Assembly (NCBI GenBank): GCA_963457535.1
Contig: OY734803.1
Span: 1,364,001-1,428,000, forward strand
Direction: 5' to 3'
Origin: JAHRAW01 sp028066695
GTDB lineage: Bacteria > Pseudomonadota > Gammaproteobacteria > Arenicellales > Poriferihabitantaceae
DNA length: 64,000 bases
Numbering within the stretch: the stretch's first letter is position 1; each line of letters opens with the position of its first letter. A program made the position numbers and the translations under genes. The notes under the pieces were generated by a model. The model saw only the letters and a list, made by a program, of their open reading frames with translations, was not told the DNA's origin and made no database searches. Of this stretch, positions 42,557 to 50,832 are shown piece after piece.

Positions 42557-42918
42557 ACGAGGGGGCATTCATATCGGCTGTCGCCGCGAAATTACCACGT
42601 GGTCATGTATTCAACAACCCTGGTCGTAGTACAACGTTTATCGTGTCGTATCGCGGCCACTATCTTGTGTACCGCCGAGGGAAATCTCCTATTCGTGTCT
42701 CGTTGCTCGATCTTTATGATGCGTACATGCACTTTCGCGGAAAGTGTGTGTCGTCATCCGATTTGCGCGCATTCAATCCATCTGTTTTCGACTCAAGCGC
42801 AAACGGCCATTCATGCAACTGCACGACCTTTTTTCGCATATTGGAATTTTTGAAATTGTGCTCGGCGATTAAAGGGAGGGGCGTTCGTGGTGACCCGTTC
42901 AAAGTGCAAATTTTCTAG
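42553..42918 (+). CDS. Unrecognised 121-residue protein
   Basis: Not recognised. It is a basic, Cys-containing soluble protein (VFNNPGRSTTFIVSYRGHYLVYRRGKSP; CNCTTFFRILEFLKLCSAIKGRGVRGDPFKVQIF). The C-terminal helices followed by a strand-turn could be a winged-helix remnant. Base composition is far closer to 50% GC than the flanking genes, suggesting transfer. It starts by ATGA overlap with the sugar dehydrogenase stop and converges with the MDR dehydrogenase after 49 bases. Similarity in style to the low-GC genes at 46142-47790 and 50202-50756 suggests it is another inserted accessory gene. Confidence 0.55.
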   Translation: MNEGAFISAVAAKLPRGHVFNNPGRSTTFIVSYRGHYLVYRRGKSPIRVSLLDLYDAYMHFRGKCVSSSDLRAFNPSVFDSSANGHSCNCTTFFRILEFLKLCSAIKGRGVRGDPFKVQIF

Positions 42919-42967
42919 CGTGAAAAAGTACAGCCGCAAAATTTGCATCGGGTTGTCGCAGCACACA

Positions 42968-44011
42968 TCATACAGTCAGCACCACTTTCGCCGCCGCGCA
43001 GTCGCCGGCGAGCAAATCGGCAAATGCGCGCGCGCCTTGCGCGAGCGGGCGTTGTTCCAGCCATTCCAGCGCGCCCAATGCGCCGGCATGCAGTTTGCTT
43101 AAAGTCGCGCGCAAGTCGGACGGGGTGTAGGTGTAGCAGCCGATGAAGGTGATTTCGCGCAAGGTCATCGCGCGCACATCCACTCCGCCGGCAGCGTCCT
43201 GCAAACCGATATGCACGATCACCCCGCCGGAGCGCGCGCATTCAATCGCGCTTTCGCGGGTGTGCGCGTTGCCGACCGCGTCAAACACCACATCAAAACT
43301 CGCCGCCTCGGGTTTCGCGGCGAGCGGATCAAAAACGCGGTGCGCGGCGTTGCCGCTTGCGACTTCGGCCGGATCCAAACCGGCCGCGCCGGCGAGCGCG
43401 CGCGCCGCGGTGTCGCGGCGCAATTGGTTGGTCTCGCCGAGATGCACTTCGCCCGCGCCTTTGTCCAAAAGCATGAGCGCGCACAAAAGGCCGACCGAGC
43501 CGCCGCCGATGACCAGCGCGCGCGCTTCGCTGACCGGGCGCGCCAGGGATTGTTCGGCGAGGCGAATCGCGTGCAGCGCGGTCGCGCCGGGCTCGCACAA
43601 CGCGGCGTGCTCGGCGCGCATGCCGTCGGGAAGCGGCATTAAATTTTTCACCGGCAGGGAAACGCATTCGGCGAACGCGCCGGGGCGCACCATGCCGATC
43701 AACTCGCGATTTGCGCACAGGTTTTGCCGGCCGTTCATGCAGTCGTCGCAGCGCCCGCAGGTGATCAGCGGGTTGAGCGCGACCGCGCGCCCGGCGAGTT
43801 CGCCGCCGCCTTCCACCACGCGGCCGGCGGCCTCGTGGCCGAGAATCAGCGGCGGCACGCGGCGCGGGTCGTGGCCGAGGTAGGCGTGCATGTCCGAGCC
43901 GCAAATGCCGGCCGATTCAATCGCGACCAGCGCCTCGCCCGGCGCGGCTTGCGGCGCCGGCTCGTCGCGGTAGGTGAGTTCGCGCTCGGCGGTGTAGACA
44001 AGTGCTTTCAT
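42968..44011 (-). CDS. Zinc MDR dehydrogenase of the DHPS locus
   Basis: A 347-residue medium-chain dehydrogenase: catalytic zinc site GICGSDMHAYLGHDP with GHEAAGRVVE, structural zinc loop CGRCDDCMNGRQNLC, and nucleotide fold ALVIGGGSVGLLCALMLL. The Glu in EVHLGETN at the end of the second strand suits NAD. It resembles threonine/sorbitol dehydrogenases. Position is informative: it is downstream of hpsN and an SDR gene on the same strand. In described DHPS degraders two extra dehydrogenases, HpsO and HpsP, accompany HpsN and are assigned to interconverting DHPS enantiomers through the 2-keto form; this gene and the SDR fit that pair. Which is O and which is P is not decided here. Confidence 0.82.
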   Translation of the reverse strand: MKALVYTAERELTYRDEPAPQAAPGEALVAIESAGICGSDMHAYLGHDPRRVPPLILGHEAAGRVVEGGGELAGRAVALNPLITCGRCDDCMNGRQNLCANRELIGMVRPGAFAECVSLPVKNLMPLPDGMRAEHAALCEPGATALHAIRLAEQSLARPVSEARALVIGGGSVGLLCALMLLDKGAGEVHLGETNQLRRDTAARALAGAAGLDPAEVASGNAAHRVFDPLAAKPEAASFDVVFDAVGNAHTRESAIECARSGGVIVHIGLQDAAGGVDVRAMTLREITFIGCYTYTPSDLRATLSKLHAGALGALEWLEQRPLAQGARAFADLLAGDCAAAKVVLTV

Positions 44012-44062
44012 AAAAGTTTCACCGGATTTTGCATGGAGATTTTCACGGGGATTTTCGGAGGA
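44012..44062 (-). repeat. Short array of the degenerate repeat
   Basis: The gap between the SDR and MDR genes consists of four or five units of the GGGGATTTTCCG-type repeat: ACCGGATTTTGC, GGAGATTTTCAC, GGGGATTTTCGG and AGGATTATTTCG. It resembles the larger arrays elsewhere and fills the whole spacer. Confidence 0.5.
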
Positions 44063-44854
44063 TTATTTCGCGGTAAATCCGCCGTCTACGAATAATACCT
44101 GCCCGGTGATGTAATCGCTCGCCGGCGCGCAAAAAAACAGCGCGGCGCCGGCCAGGTCGCGCAGGCGGCCGTTGCGCCCGATGGCGGTGCGCGCGGCGAG
44201 CGCGGCCGCGACATTTTCATCGTCAAAAAGCGGCGCGGTCAGCGCCGTCGGAAAAAAGCCGGGCGCGAGCGCGTTGGCGTTGACGCCATGCGCCGACCAC
44301 TCGGCGGCCATCGCGCGCGTCAATTGCGCGACCCCGCCTTTGGACGCGCCGTAGGCGATGCCGCCCTCAAACGCGAGGCGCGACTGCAGCGAGGCGATGT
44401 TCAGGATGCGCCCCCAGCCGCGCGCGCACATCGCCGGCGCCAGCGCGCGCGCCAGAAAAAAAGGCGCGGACAAATTGGTGTCTATGGTGGCGCGCCACAC
44501 TTCCGGCGTGATGTCGGCGGCCGGTTCGCGCGTGCGCCAGCCGGCCGCGTTGACCACAATGTCGGGCGCGCCGTGCGCTTCGGAAAGTTCGGCGGCGCGC
44601 CGGTCGATTTTTTCCAGTTCGCCGAGATCGCAGGCGAAACCGCGCGCCTCCGCGCCGGAATTTTTTGCAATGCGCGCGGCAGCGTCTTCCAGCACCTCGG
44701 CGCGCCGCCCGAGCAGTGTTACTTGCGCGCCGGCCGCGGCGAGCGCTTCGGCGATGGCAAAACCGATGCCGCTGCCGCCACCGGTGACCAGCGCGTGTTT
44801 GCGCGCCAGCGAGAAATCGTCCGCGTTCGTGTTGGTGTCGGCCGCGCCGTTCAC
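44063..44854 (-). CDS. Short-chain dehydrogenase of the DHPS locus
   Basis: A 263-residue classical SDR: cofactor motif GGGSGIGFAIAEAL, the Asp of CDLGELEKID, the NAAGW segment, the Ser of LNIASLQ, and catalytic YGASK. The end (DYITGQVLFVDGGFTAK) is standard. It resembles gluconate 5-dehydrogenase-type SDRs. The GTG start at 44854 overlaps the hpsN stop by four bases (GTGA), so translation is coupled to hpsN. It is the second candidate for the HpsO/HpsP pair described for DHPS degradation. Confidence 0.85.
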   Translation of the reverse strand: MNGAADTNTNADDFSLARKHALVTGGGSGIGFAIAEALAAAGAQVTLLGRRAEVLEDAAARIAKNSGAEARGFACDLGELEKIDRRAAELSEAHGAPDIVVNAAGWRTREPAADITPEVWRATIDTNLSAPFFLARALAPAMCARGWGRILNIASLQSRLAFEGGIAYGASKGGVAQLTRAMAAEWSAHGVNANALAPGFFPTALTAPLFDDENVAAALAARTAIGRNGRLRDLAGAALFFCAPASDYITGQVLFVDGGFTAK

Positions 44855-46152
44855 GCGCCGAGGTCGAATTTTTCGTCCGGAAAATATTTCGCCAGACGGT
44901 CGTCTCCGCTGAGCGCGTGGCCGTCCATGCCTTCGGCGCGCGACACGCGCGCGGCGACCGCGCCGACATCGCGGTTCGCCTCGCGCGTCATGCGCTGCCA
45001 GGTCAGCACCTTGATGAACTTGCCGACGCTCAGCCCGCCGGTGTAGCGCGCCGCGCCCTTGGTCGGCAGAATGTGGTTCGGACCCGCGCATTTGTCGCCG
45101 TATGCGACCGTGGTTTCCTCGCCGAGAAACAGCGAGCCGTAATTGCGCAGATTCGCCAGCCACCAGTCCAAGTCGGCGCAATGCACTTCCAAATGCTCGG
45201 GCGCGTATTCGTCGGCGGCGCGCGCCGCCTCCTCGCGCGTTTCGGCCAGGGTGATTTCGCCGTAGTCGCGCCAGGCGTTGTGCGCGGCGTCGCGGTTCGG
45301 CTGCGGCAGGCGCTCTATCAGCCCGGGCATCAGTTCCTGCACGCGTTCGGCCAATTCTTTTGAGGTGGTCACCAGCCATGCCGGCGAATCGGGCCCGTGT
45401 TCGGCCTGCCCGACCAAATCGGAGGCGACCAGTTCGGGGTCGGCGGTGTCGTCGGCGATGACCAGAATTTCCGTCGGACCGGCGAACAAATCAATGCCGA
45501 CGCGCCCGTATAAAATTCGCTTGGCCTCGGCGACGAAGCGGTTGCCGGGCCCCACCAAAATGTCGGCCGGGCGGCCGCCGAAATGCCCGAAGGCGAGCGC
45601 GGCGATGCCCTGCACGCCGCCGAGCGCGAGCACATCGTCGGCGCCGGCGAGATCGGCCGCGAACAAAATCGCCGGATGCACGCCGCGCCCCGGCTGCGCC
45701 GGCGAGCATGCGGTGACGCGCTCCACGCCGGCGACGCGCGCGGTGGTGATGCTCATCAGCGCCGAGGCGATGTGGGCGTAGCGCCCGCCGGGCACATAAC
45801 AGCCGGCCGCGCCGACCGGCACCAGCCGCTGCCCGGCATGCAGGCCCGGCGAAAGTTCGGTGGAAAATTCGCGCAGCGATTCCAGTTGCGCCTCGGCGAA
45901 TTTTTTGATGCGCGCGTGCGCGAACTCAATGTCCTGTTTCATCCGCGCCGGCAGCGCCGCGCCCGCGGCCTCAATGTCGGCGCGCGCGACCGTGATGTCG
46001 CCCTCCCATTTGTCCAGTTCGCGCGCGTATTGCCGCACGCGCTCCTCGCCGCCGGCCTCAATTTCGCGCAGCATGGTCTGCACGACTTCGCGCGTATTGT
46101 CCTCGCCGGTGGCGGGAGATTTTTCGGCGGTTTTCAGGCGTTTAATCGGCAT
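44851..46152 (-). CDS. hpsN: HpsN-like DHPS dehydrogenase (HisD superfamily)
   Basis: A 433-residue protein of the histidinol dehydrogenase superfamily: GCYVPGGRYAHIASALM, GGVQGIAALAFGHFGGRPADILVGPGNRFVAEAKRILYGRVGIDLFAGPTEILV, the zinc-site QAEHGPDSPAWLVT, YAPEHLEVH and CAGPNHILPT. The superfamily includes HisD, which makes histidine, and HpsN, which oxidises (R)-2,3-dihydroxypropane-1-sulfonate (DHPS) in two NAD-dependent steps to (R)-sulfolactate. No other his gene is near, whereas suyAB (sulfolactate sulfo-lyase), a TRAP transporter and two dehydrogenases lie on the same strand, so HpsN is favoured. It overlaps the end of a restriction gene by 11 bases and the SDR start by four. Confidence 0.82.
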   Translation of the reverse strand: MPIKRLKTAEKSPATGEDNTREVVQTMLREIEAGGEERVRQYARELDKWEGDITVARADIEAAGAALPARMKQDIEFAHARIKKFAEAQLESLREFSTELSPGLHAGQRLVPVGAAGCYVPGGRYAHIASALMSITTARVAGVERVTACSPAQPGRGVHPAILFAADLAGADDVLALGGVQGIAALAFGHFGGRPADILVGPGNRFVAEAKRILYGRVGIDLFAGPTEILVIADDTADPELVASDLVGQAEHGPDSPAWLVTTSKELAERVQELMPGLIERLPQPNRDAAHNAWRDYGEITLAETREEAARAADEYAPEHLEVHCADLDWWLANLRNYGSLFLGEETTVAYGDKCAGPNHILPTKGAARYTGGLSVGKFIKVLTWQRMTREANRDVGAVAARVSRAEGMDGHALSGDDRLAKYFPDEKFDLGA

Positions 46153-46843
46153 TGGTTTTTTTGGACTGAGATTTCCCCAAGTGCTCGAGCGAAAACATCT
46201 CCTCGGCGAAGATGATGAAGTCGTTTTCCAGCCGTTTCAGCTTGCCCGCCCAATTGGTTTCCCACCGGGCAAAGGGGATGCTGGTTTTTCCGGTCGGGGT
46301 TAATGGACCGCATCCCGGCACCTCGTAGGGAACCATAATTATATCCGCATTTTTCCTGGGTTCAAACCACGGAGCGCGCACCTCGCGGCTCTTGGTTTCT
46401 TTTTTGATTTGAATGTTGAGAGTCTCGCTGGGCAGGCGAATCTGGATGTCGATGCCTTGATAGTCCAGATCAGCACTCATGGAGATATTGTCACGCCCGT
46501 AAATTTCGGCGGCGACATAACCGCCTTGAATTTGCGTGAGCAGCGAAGCCCAAGTGCGGTAAATGCGCGCCGGAAGCCCGCGCCGAAAGGTTTCGTCGCT
46601 GAACATTGTTTCAACGCGAAATTTTTCCAAGTCTTGCGCCAGGTCGCGCGAGTACGTTTGGTAAAATCGGTCGAAATCGGGGGGAGTTTCGCAGTTTTCC
46701 CAGTACTCGCGGTACAAATGATGCATCGGGCGAATGTGGCGCGGCATGTCCAGCTCAACAATTTTGATTTTGCTGTAGCGTCGGCGGTATTCCGCAAGGT
46801 CGATACCGCCCAGAAACTCATTAAATTTCTGCAGATTCATCAT
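46142..46843 (-). CDS. Probable type II restriction endonuclease
   Basis: A 233-residue protein paired with a DNA methyltransferase (ATGA overlap, 46840-46843). A nuclease-like core is visible at MSADLDYQGIDIQIRLP followed by NIQIKKETKSREVRAPWF, i.e. D-x10-20-(E/Q)-x-K on consecutive strands, as in PD-(D/E)xK restriction enzymes. The N-terminal half is helical (YREYWENCETPPDFDRFYQTYSRDLAQDL). I cannot name the specificity family. Composition is lower in GC than the flanking hpsN and TRAP genes. Its 3' end overlaps hpsN by 11 bases, so it is embedded within the DHPS operon. The restriction role is inferred from the pairing and motif. Confidence 0.65.
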   Translation of the reverse strand: MMNLQKFNEFLGGIDLAEYRRRYSKIKIVELDMPRHIRPMHHLYREYWENCETPPDFDRFYQTYSRDLAQDLEKFRVETMFSDETFRRGLPARIYRTWASLLTQIQGGYVAAEIYGRDNISMSADLDYQGIDIQIRLPSETLNIQIKKETKSREVRAPWFEPRKNADIIMVPYEVPGCGPLTPTGKTSIPFARWETNWAGKLKRLENDFIIFAEEMFSLEHLGKSQSKKTNAD

Positions 46844-47790
46844 CGGATTTCACCTTCTTTGAGCCACGCATTGGCCAAATGCGCGTAATCGGGGTTGATT
46901 TCGGCGGCGAAGAAGTTGATGTCCAGAGATTTTGCTGTAACGCATTCGGCGCCGGAGCCTGCAAACGGAATCAGCGCATGGTCGCCGGCGCAGGCCGCAG
47001 ACGCGAGAAGTTTTTTCGAAAGTTCGGCGGGTTTTTGGGTCGGGTGACGGATGGTGTCGTGTGCGCGGTGCGCCTCGGTTTCGCGCGGCGCGCACAAACG
47101 GTTGCAGGATTTGCAGTAAAACCAGCGTTCAACAAATCCGGCGCCGCCGGCCAGCGCCGGCGCTTTTATCACATCGCGCGGCAACGCGCCTTTGGGGTGG
47201 GCTTCATACACGGTTTTCCGCCCCTTATTGGAGTAGCGGCAAACAGTTTCTTTCCGCACTTTGCCGGCGGAACCGTTTAAAAACGCGTCGGTGTATTTTT
47301 CGCGGACGGCGTCCACCTGAATTTTCGGCCGCTCGCCTTTCCACAGGCACAAAATCGACTCATGGCTGCGCTGCCAAAATTTCGACGAAGGCACGGTTTT
47401 GTTGGTGTAGTGCCATGCCAGCCAGCGTTGCTTGTCCATCGGAAAGCGCACCGCAATATGCGCCAAGATTTCCGCCCAGCCGTAAATGTAAACCGGCGAG
47501 TTCGGTTTAACCGCGCGCAGGCAGCCGCCAATCCACTTGTCCGACCACTCCAAATAATCGGACATTTTTTGCCGGTCCGACTCGTTGCCAAAATCTTTGC
47601 CGATGTTGTAGGGCGGGTCGGCGACTACGACATCAAAAGTGTTCTCGCTCAGGCGCGGCAAATAAGAGAGAACATCACCGCGATGAACGCGGTTCATTGC
47701 AAGCGCGCTCTTCCGGCTGCGGGGTTGGCCGCCGCCGGCCGTTGCGGGAATGTGCATTTGTTTGGCGATGAGCGTTTGCATAACTTTCAT
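46840..47790 (-). CDS. Site-specific DNA methyltransferase
   Basis: A 316-residue amino-methyltransferase of the beta order: the catalytic VVVADPPYNIGKDF comes early and the SAM-binding motif (IPFAGSGAECVTAKSLDINFFAAEINPDY) near the end, preceded by HPTQKPAELSKKLL. A zinc-ribbon-like CKSCNRLCAPRE segment sits in the target-recognition part. It methylates adenine N6 or cytosine N4 and should protect sites cut by the overlapping downstream gene product. It starts 9 bases after the TRAP large-subunit stop, and runs in the same direction as the DHPS genes on both sides. ATG 47781 (MQTLIAKQ) is an alternative start. Confidence 0.9.
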   Translation of the reverse strand: MKVMQTLIAKQMHIPATAGGGQPRSRKSALAMNRVHRGDVLSYLPRLSENTFDVVVADPPYNIGKDFGNESDRQKMSDYLEWSDKWIGGCLRAVKPNSPVYIYGWAEILAHIAVRFPMDKQRWLAWHYTNKTVPSSKFWQRSHESILCLWKGERPKIQVDAVREKYTDAFLNGSAGKVRKETVCRYSNKGRKTVYEAHPKGALPRDVIKAPALAGGAGFVERWFYCKSCNRLCAPRETEAHRAHDTIRHPTQKPAELSKKLLASAACAGDHALIPFAGSGAECVTAKSLDINFFAAEINPDYAHLANAWLKEGEIR

Positions 47791-47799
47791 TTTGGCACA

Positions 47800-49137
47800 T
47801 CACCGCCCGTAAAGCAACTCCGGCAGCCACAGCGCGAGTTGGGGGAAGAGGATGATCAGCGCCAGGCCGGCGAGTTGGATCAGCATGAACTGCAGCATGC
47901 CGGCGTAGATGTCCTTCAGGTCCCATTCGGGCACGACGCCTTTTAGGAAATACGCGGACAGCGCGACCGGCGGCGACAGCCACGCTGTCTGCAGGTTAAC
48001 CGCGACCAGAATGCCGAACCAGACCAGGTTAAAGCCGAGTTGCTCCACCGCCGGAAGGAGGATCGGGATGATGATCAGAACGATCGGCACCCATTCCAGC
48101 GGCCAGCCGAGAATGAAGATCAGCGCCATGATCATCAGCAGCACCGCCGACGGCGGCAGGTCCAGCGCGATCAGGTGGGTGGTCAGCATGGCCGGCGTGC
48201 CGAGCCGCGAGAACACCGCGCCGAAAAAGTTGGAGGCGGCGACCAGCACCAAAATCAGCGCGGAGATTTCCAGCGTTTTCAAAAGCGCGTCCTTGAAGCC
48301 GCCCCAGGTAAGTTTGCGGTAGGCGGCGGCGAGCAAAAACGCGCCGAACGCGCCCATGCCGGCCGCTTCGGTCGGCGTGGCGAAGCCGAACAAAATGCTG
48401 CCGAGCGCGAAACCGACCAGCGCGGCCGGCGGCACCAGCCCGATGAAAAACTCCCGCCACACATGCGACATTTTTTCCGGGCGCATTTCCTTCGGCAGCG
48501 GCGGGCCGAGCGACGGATTAAAACTGCAGCGCACCAGCGCGTAGAGCGTGTACAAAAAGGCCAGCAAAAACCCGGGCACGACCGCGGCCGCGAACAGGTC
48601 GGTCACCGGCACTTCCAAAATCGGGCCCATGACCACCAGCATGATGCTCGGCGGAATCAAAATGCCGAGCGTGCCGCCGGCGGTGATGCTGCCGGCCGCG
48701 AGTTTTACGTCGTAGCCGGCTTTGTTCATGGTCTTCGCCGCCATGATGCCGAGGATGGTGACCGAGGCGCCGACGATGCCGGTGGCCGCGGCGAACACCG
48801 TGGACACCAGCAGCACCGCGACATACAGCGCGCCCTTGACCCGCGACAGCGTCAGCAGCACCGCGTTGAACAGCCGCTCCATCAGCCCGGCCTGCTCCAT
48901 CAGTATGCCCATGAAGATGAACAGCGGCACCGCGGCCAGCGTCTGCTCCAGCATCACGCCGGAGAACTGGAAGGTCATCAGGTAGAACACCAGTTTGCCG
49001 AAGCCCCACAGGCCGAACACCATGCCGAGGAAGATCAGCGTGAACGAGATCGGGAAGCCGATGAAGATCGCGAACAGCATCACCGCCAGCATGACCAGGC
49101 CGATGTATTCGGGCTGCAGGTTGATGAGCATGTCCAT
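47800..49137 (-). CDS. dctM: TRAP transporter large membrane subunit
   Basis: A 445-residue DctM-family permease with about a dozen hydrophobic helices. Landmarks are FAIFIGFPISFTLIFLGMVFG, VPLFIFMGILMEQAGLMERL, VSTVFAAATGIVGASVTILG, AAGSITAGGTLGILIPPSIMLVVMG and GWPLEWVPIVLIIIPILLP. It forms the Na-driven transport channel with the small subunit. The ATG at 49137 overlaps the small-subunit stop by one base; a second Met is two codons in. In the DHPS locus the described HpsKLM transporter is of this class, so DHPS or sulfolactate is the likely cargo. Confidence 0.93.
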   Translation of the reverse strand: MDMLINLQPEYIGLVMLAVMLFAIFIGFPISFTLIFLGMVFGLWGFGKLVFYLMTFQFSGVMLEQTLAAVPLFIFMGILMEQAGLMERLFNAVLLTLSRVKGALYVAVLLVSTVFAAATGIVGASVTILGIMAAKTMNKAGYDVKLAAGSITAGGTLGILIPPSIMLVVMGPILEVPVTDLFAAAVVPGFLLAFLYTLYALVRCSFNPSLGPPLPKEMRPEKMSHVWREFFIGLVPPAALVGFALGSILFGFATPTEAAGMGAFGAFLLAAAYRKLTWGGFKDALLKTLEISALILVLVAASNFFGAVFSRLGTPAMLTTHLIALDLPPSAVLLMIMALIFILGWPLEWVPIVLIIIPILLPAVEQLGFNLVWFGILVAVNLQTAWLSPPVALSAYFLKGVVPEWDLKDIYAGMLQFMLIQLAGLALIILFPQLALWLPELLYGR

Positions 49138-49730
49138 CAGGGCCAGCGTCCGGTGCGCGCGGCGTAAACGCTTTTCAAGGTTTCCGAGACGCCCTGCATC
49201 AACAGCAGCGCGGCGCCGACCGGCAGCACCGATTTGACCGGGCCCATGTAGGGCATCCATGCGGTGTCCATGCCGCGCTCGCCGCGCTCAATCGCGAGCC
49301 ACGCGTAGTCCACCGAAGTCCACATGAAAACCGCCAGGCCCGGAAAATAAAATCCGAGGTAGAGCGCGGCGTCCACCATGCCCTGCGCGCGCGGTTTCCA
49401 GTTGCGGTAGAGAAAGTCGGCGCGGATGTGCACGCCGCGCGACAGCGCGTAGCCGGCGCCGAGCATGAACATTCCGCCGTAGAACATGCGGCTGATGTCA
49501 TACGCCCACATGGTCGGCGCGAGGAAAAATTTGCGCGCGACCACCTCATACACCATGGAAAGGCACAGCGGCAGCAGCATCCAGCAGACCAAACGCCCGA
49601 TCCACAAACTCGCGGCGTCTATGCGGAGAATGGTCGCGGCCATCCACGCCGGCATATCCGCGGGCATTTTGCCGGGGTCGGCGCGCCGTTCGGCGATCAG
49701 TTCGTCTGCGGGGTCCAGGTCGGGCGGCAT
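49137..49730 (-). CDS. dctQ: TRAP transporter small membrane subunit
   Basis: A 197-residue DctQ-family protein with four transmembrane helices: LWIGRLVCWMLLPLCLSMVYEVVARKFF, MFYGGMFMLGAGYALSRGVHIRADFLYR (the conserved R-G-H-I/V-R-D motif), YLGFYFPGLAVFMWTSVDYAWL and SVLPVGAALLLMQGVSETLK. It ends one base into the large-subunit start and begins 9 bases after the lipoprotein gene. A ~35-residue cytoplasmic N-terminus is longer than usual. Confidence 0.92.
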   Translation of the reverse strand: MPPDLDPADELIAERRADPGKMPADMPAWMAATILRIDAASLWIGRLVCWMLLPLCLSMVYEVVARKFFLAPTMWAYDISRMFYGGMFMLGAGYALSRGVHIRADFLYRNWKPRAQGMVDAALYLGFYFPGLAVFMWTSVDYAWLAIERGERGMDTAWMPYMGPVKSVLPVGAALLLMQGVSETLKSVYAARTGRWP

Positions 49731-49739
49731 TGGGGAAGA

Positions 49740-50126
49740 TTACAACAGACAGCCGGGGTCGGTGAAGCGGATGACCACGCCGGAGAGCACCGGGTCGCGG
49801 TCCGGAAAAAACGCGCCGGGGTTGTGAATCGGGCGGGTTTGATAGACGCCGACCAGCGCGTCTCCGCCGATCTTGCGCGCCTCGCGGCGCATCGCGTCGT
49901 TGACTTTTTCCATGGAAGTGAGAAAGGTGCGGCGGCGCGCGGTGACGATTCCGATTTCGCGGAAGTCGCATTGCGGCGCGGCGGATTGGAAAATTTCCAC
50001 GGGAGAGTCGGCGGGTTTTGGCGGGTATTCGTGCAGGACGGTGAGCGCGGTCGGCGCGGGGGCGCAGGCGGTTAGGGCGAGTGCGAGGGTCGCTATCAGG
50101 GTGCGATTGACCAGTATCGCTTGCAT
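49740..50126 (-). CDS. Small putative lipoprotein
   Basis: A 128-residue protein with a lipoprotein signal: MQAILVNRTLIATLALALTAC, the lipobox LTAC giving Cys21. The mature part (FQSAAPQCDFREIGIVTARRRTFLTSMEKVNDAMRREARKIGGDALVGVYQTRP) is a compact alpha-beta domain common in small proteobacterial lipoproteins that track assembly or envelope functions; I cannot name it. It lies between the GIY-YIG-like gene and the TRAP small subunit, 9 bases from the latter. The frame opens upstream at 50165 but the lipoprotein signal fixes the start at 50126. Confidence 0.65.
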   Translation of the reverse strand: MQAILVNRTLIATLALALTACAPAPTALTVLHEYPPKPADSPVEIFQSAAPQCDFREIGIVTARRRTFLTSMEKVNDAMRREARKIGGDALVGVYQTRPIHNPGAFFPDRDPVLSGVVIRFTDPGCLL

Positions 50127-50201
50127 TGGGGTGTTGGTGGGCAGATTGTTGGCTGGCAAATTCAAGTTTTGCAGGTTTTACTTTCCCGCGCACGGAAAGT
50201 G

Positions 50202-50756
50202 TCAAACAAACATCAGCGGCCGACGCCCTCTGAGTCCGAGTGCTTTGCGGAGTTTTTGCGCCGGTGCAGTTGTCTTGCCTCTTTTGTGATTCATGATTCC
50301 AGTCACTCTGGTAGTGCGCAGAAAGTCAGTATGGTCTGAGTTGAGAAGATCGCGATTTTTCAAAAGCGCGCAGCCGATTAACAATTTTTCGAAAGTAGCG
50401 ATACCAGCACTGCCGGTGGAGAAAGACCTTCTGTTCGGCTGCATCTTCGGCAGAAGAAACAGCACCGGATATCCGCGTTGCTTGGTCACTACTTTGTTGT
50501 AGGTATTGATTTTGTCGCCAGTAAGCGTTTCGCTCTCGAACGATCGCTCAGTTTTGCCGACGTAAATCGGCGTGAACGCCTTTCCGTCTTGAATGGCAAA
50601 AATATAGCAACCAATCGCACCGGACAAGCCAGCGCGTTTTTCCTCCACCTGACTCCAAAATTCGGCCTTGGTGTTTTGGTCGATCACAATCGTGTGTTTA
50701 CCGACCCTAGGAATTGTGAAGGGCCCGCAGACATCGAAAATTTTTTTGAATTGCAT
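50202..50756 (-). CDS. GIY-YIG-like protein
   Basis: A 184-residue protein with a GIY-YIG-like signature: GAIGCYIFAI, then about ten residues on IYVGKTERSFESE, giving the two-strand core and Arg of that nuclease fold. The C-terminal 80 residues are basic (IMNHKRGKTTAPAQKLRKALGLRGRRP). GIY-YIG domains occur in homing endonucleases, restriction enzymes and UvrC. GC content is visibly below the flanking transporter genes. It sits in a strong terminator-bounded gap between the TRAP binding-protein gene and the rest of the TRAP genes, so it looks like an insertion. ATG 50756 begins the conserved part. Confidence 0.6.
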   Translation of the reverse strand: MQFKKIFDVCGPFTIPRVGKHTIVIDQNTKAEFWSQVEEKRAGLSGAIGCYIFAIQDGKAFTPIYVGKTERSFESETLTGDKINTYNKVVTKQRGYPVLFLLPKMQPNRRSFSTGSAGIATFEKLLIGCALLKNRDLLNSDHTDFLRTTRVTGIMNHKRGKTTAPAQKLRKALGLRGRRPLMFV

Positions 50757-50788
50757 GTTGAAACTCCCGTTGGCGAAAGAATTAAAAA

Positions 50789-50824
50789 GGAAAAAACCGG
50801 CGGACGCTCTCACGCCCGCCGGTT
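50789..50824 (-). terminator. Intrinsic terminator after TRAP binding-protein gene
   Basis: On the minus strand AACCGGCGGGCG and CGTCCGCCGGTT form a stem of about 12 bp (one mismatch) around a short loop. It is followed by TTTTTTCC and a second T-run. It lies just after the stop at 50833, so the binding-protein transcript should largely end here, ahead of the GIY-YIG-like gene. Confidence 0.8.
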
Positions 50825-50832
50825 CCGCGGAC

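Noticed and set aside
44851..46152. Biosynthetic histidinol dehydrogenase (hisD), with the HisN-like gene at 10906 as pathway partner
   Set aside because: No other his gene lies nearby and the surrounding suyAB, TRAP and dehydrogenase genes fit DHPS breakdown better; the HisN-like gene is 33 kb away.
48040..49167. 375-codon plus-strand frame rich in His, Arg, Gln and Glu
   Set aside because: Antisense of the TRAP large-subunit gene, whose hydrophobic codons read as His/Arg/Gln/Glu on the other strand.
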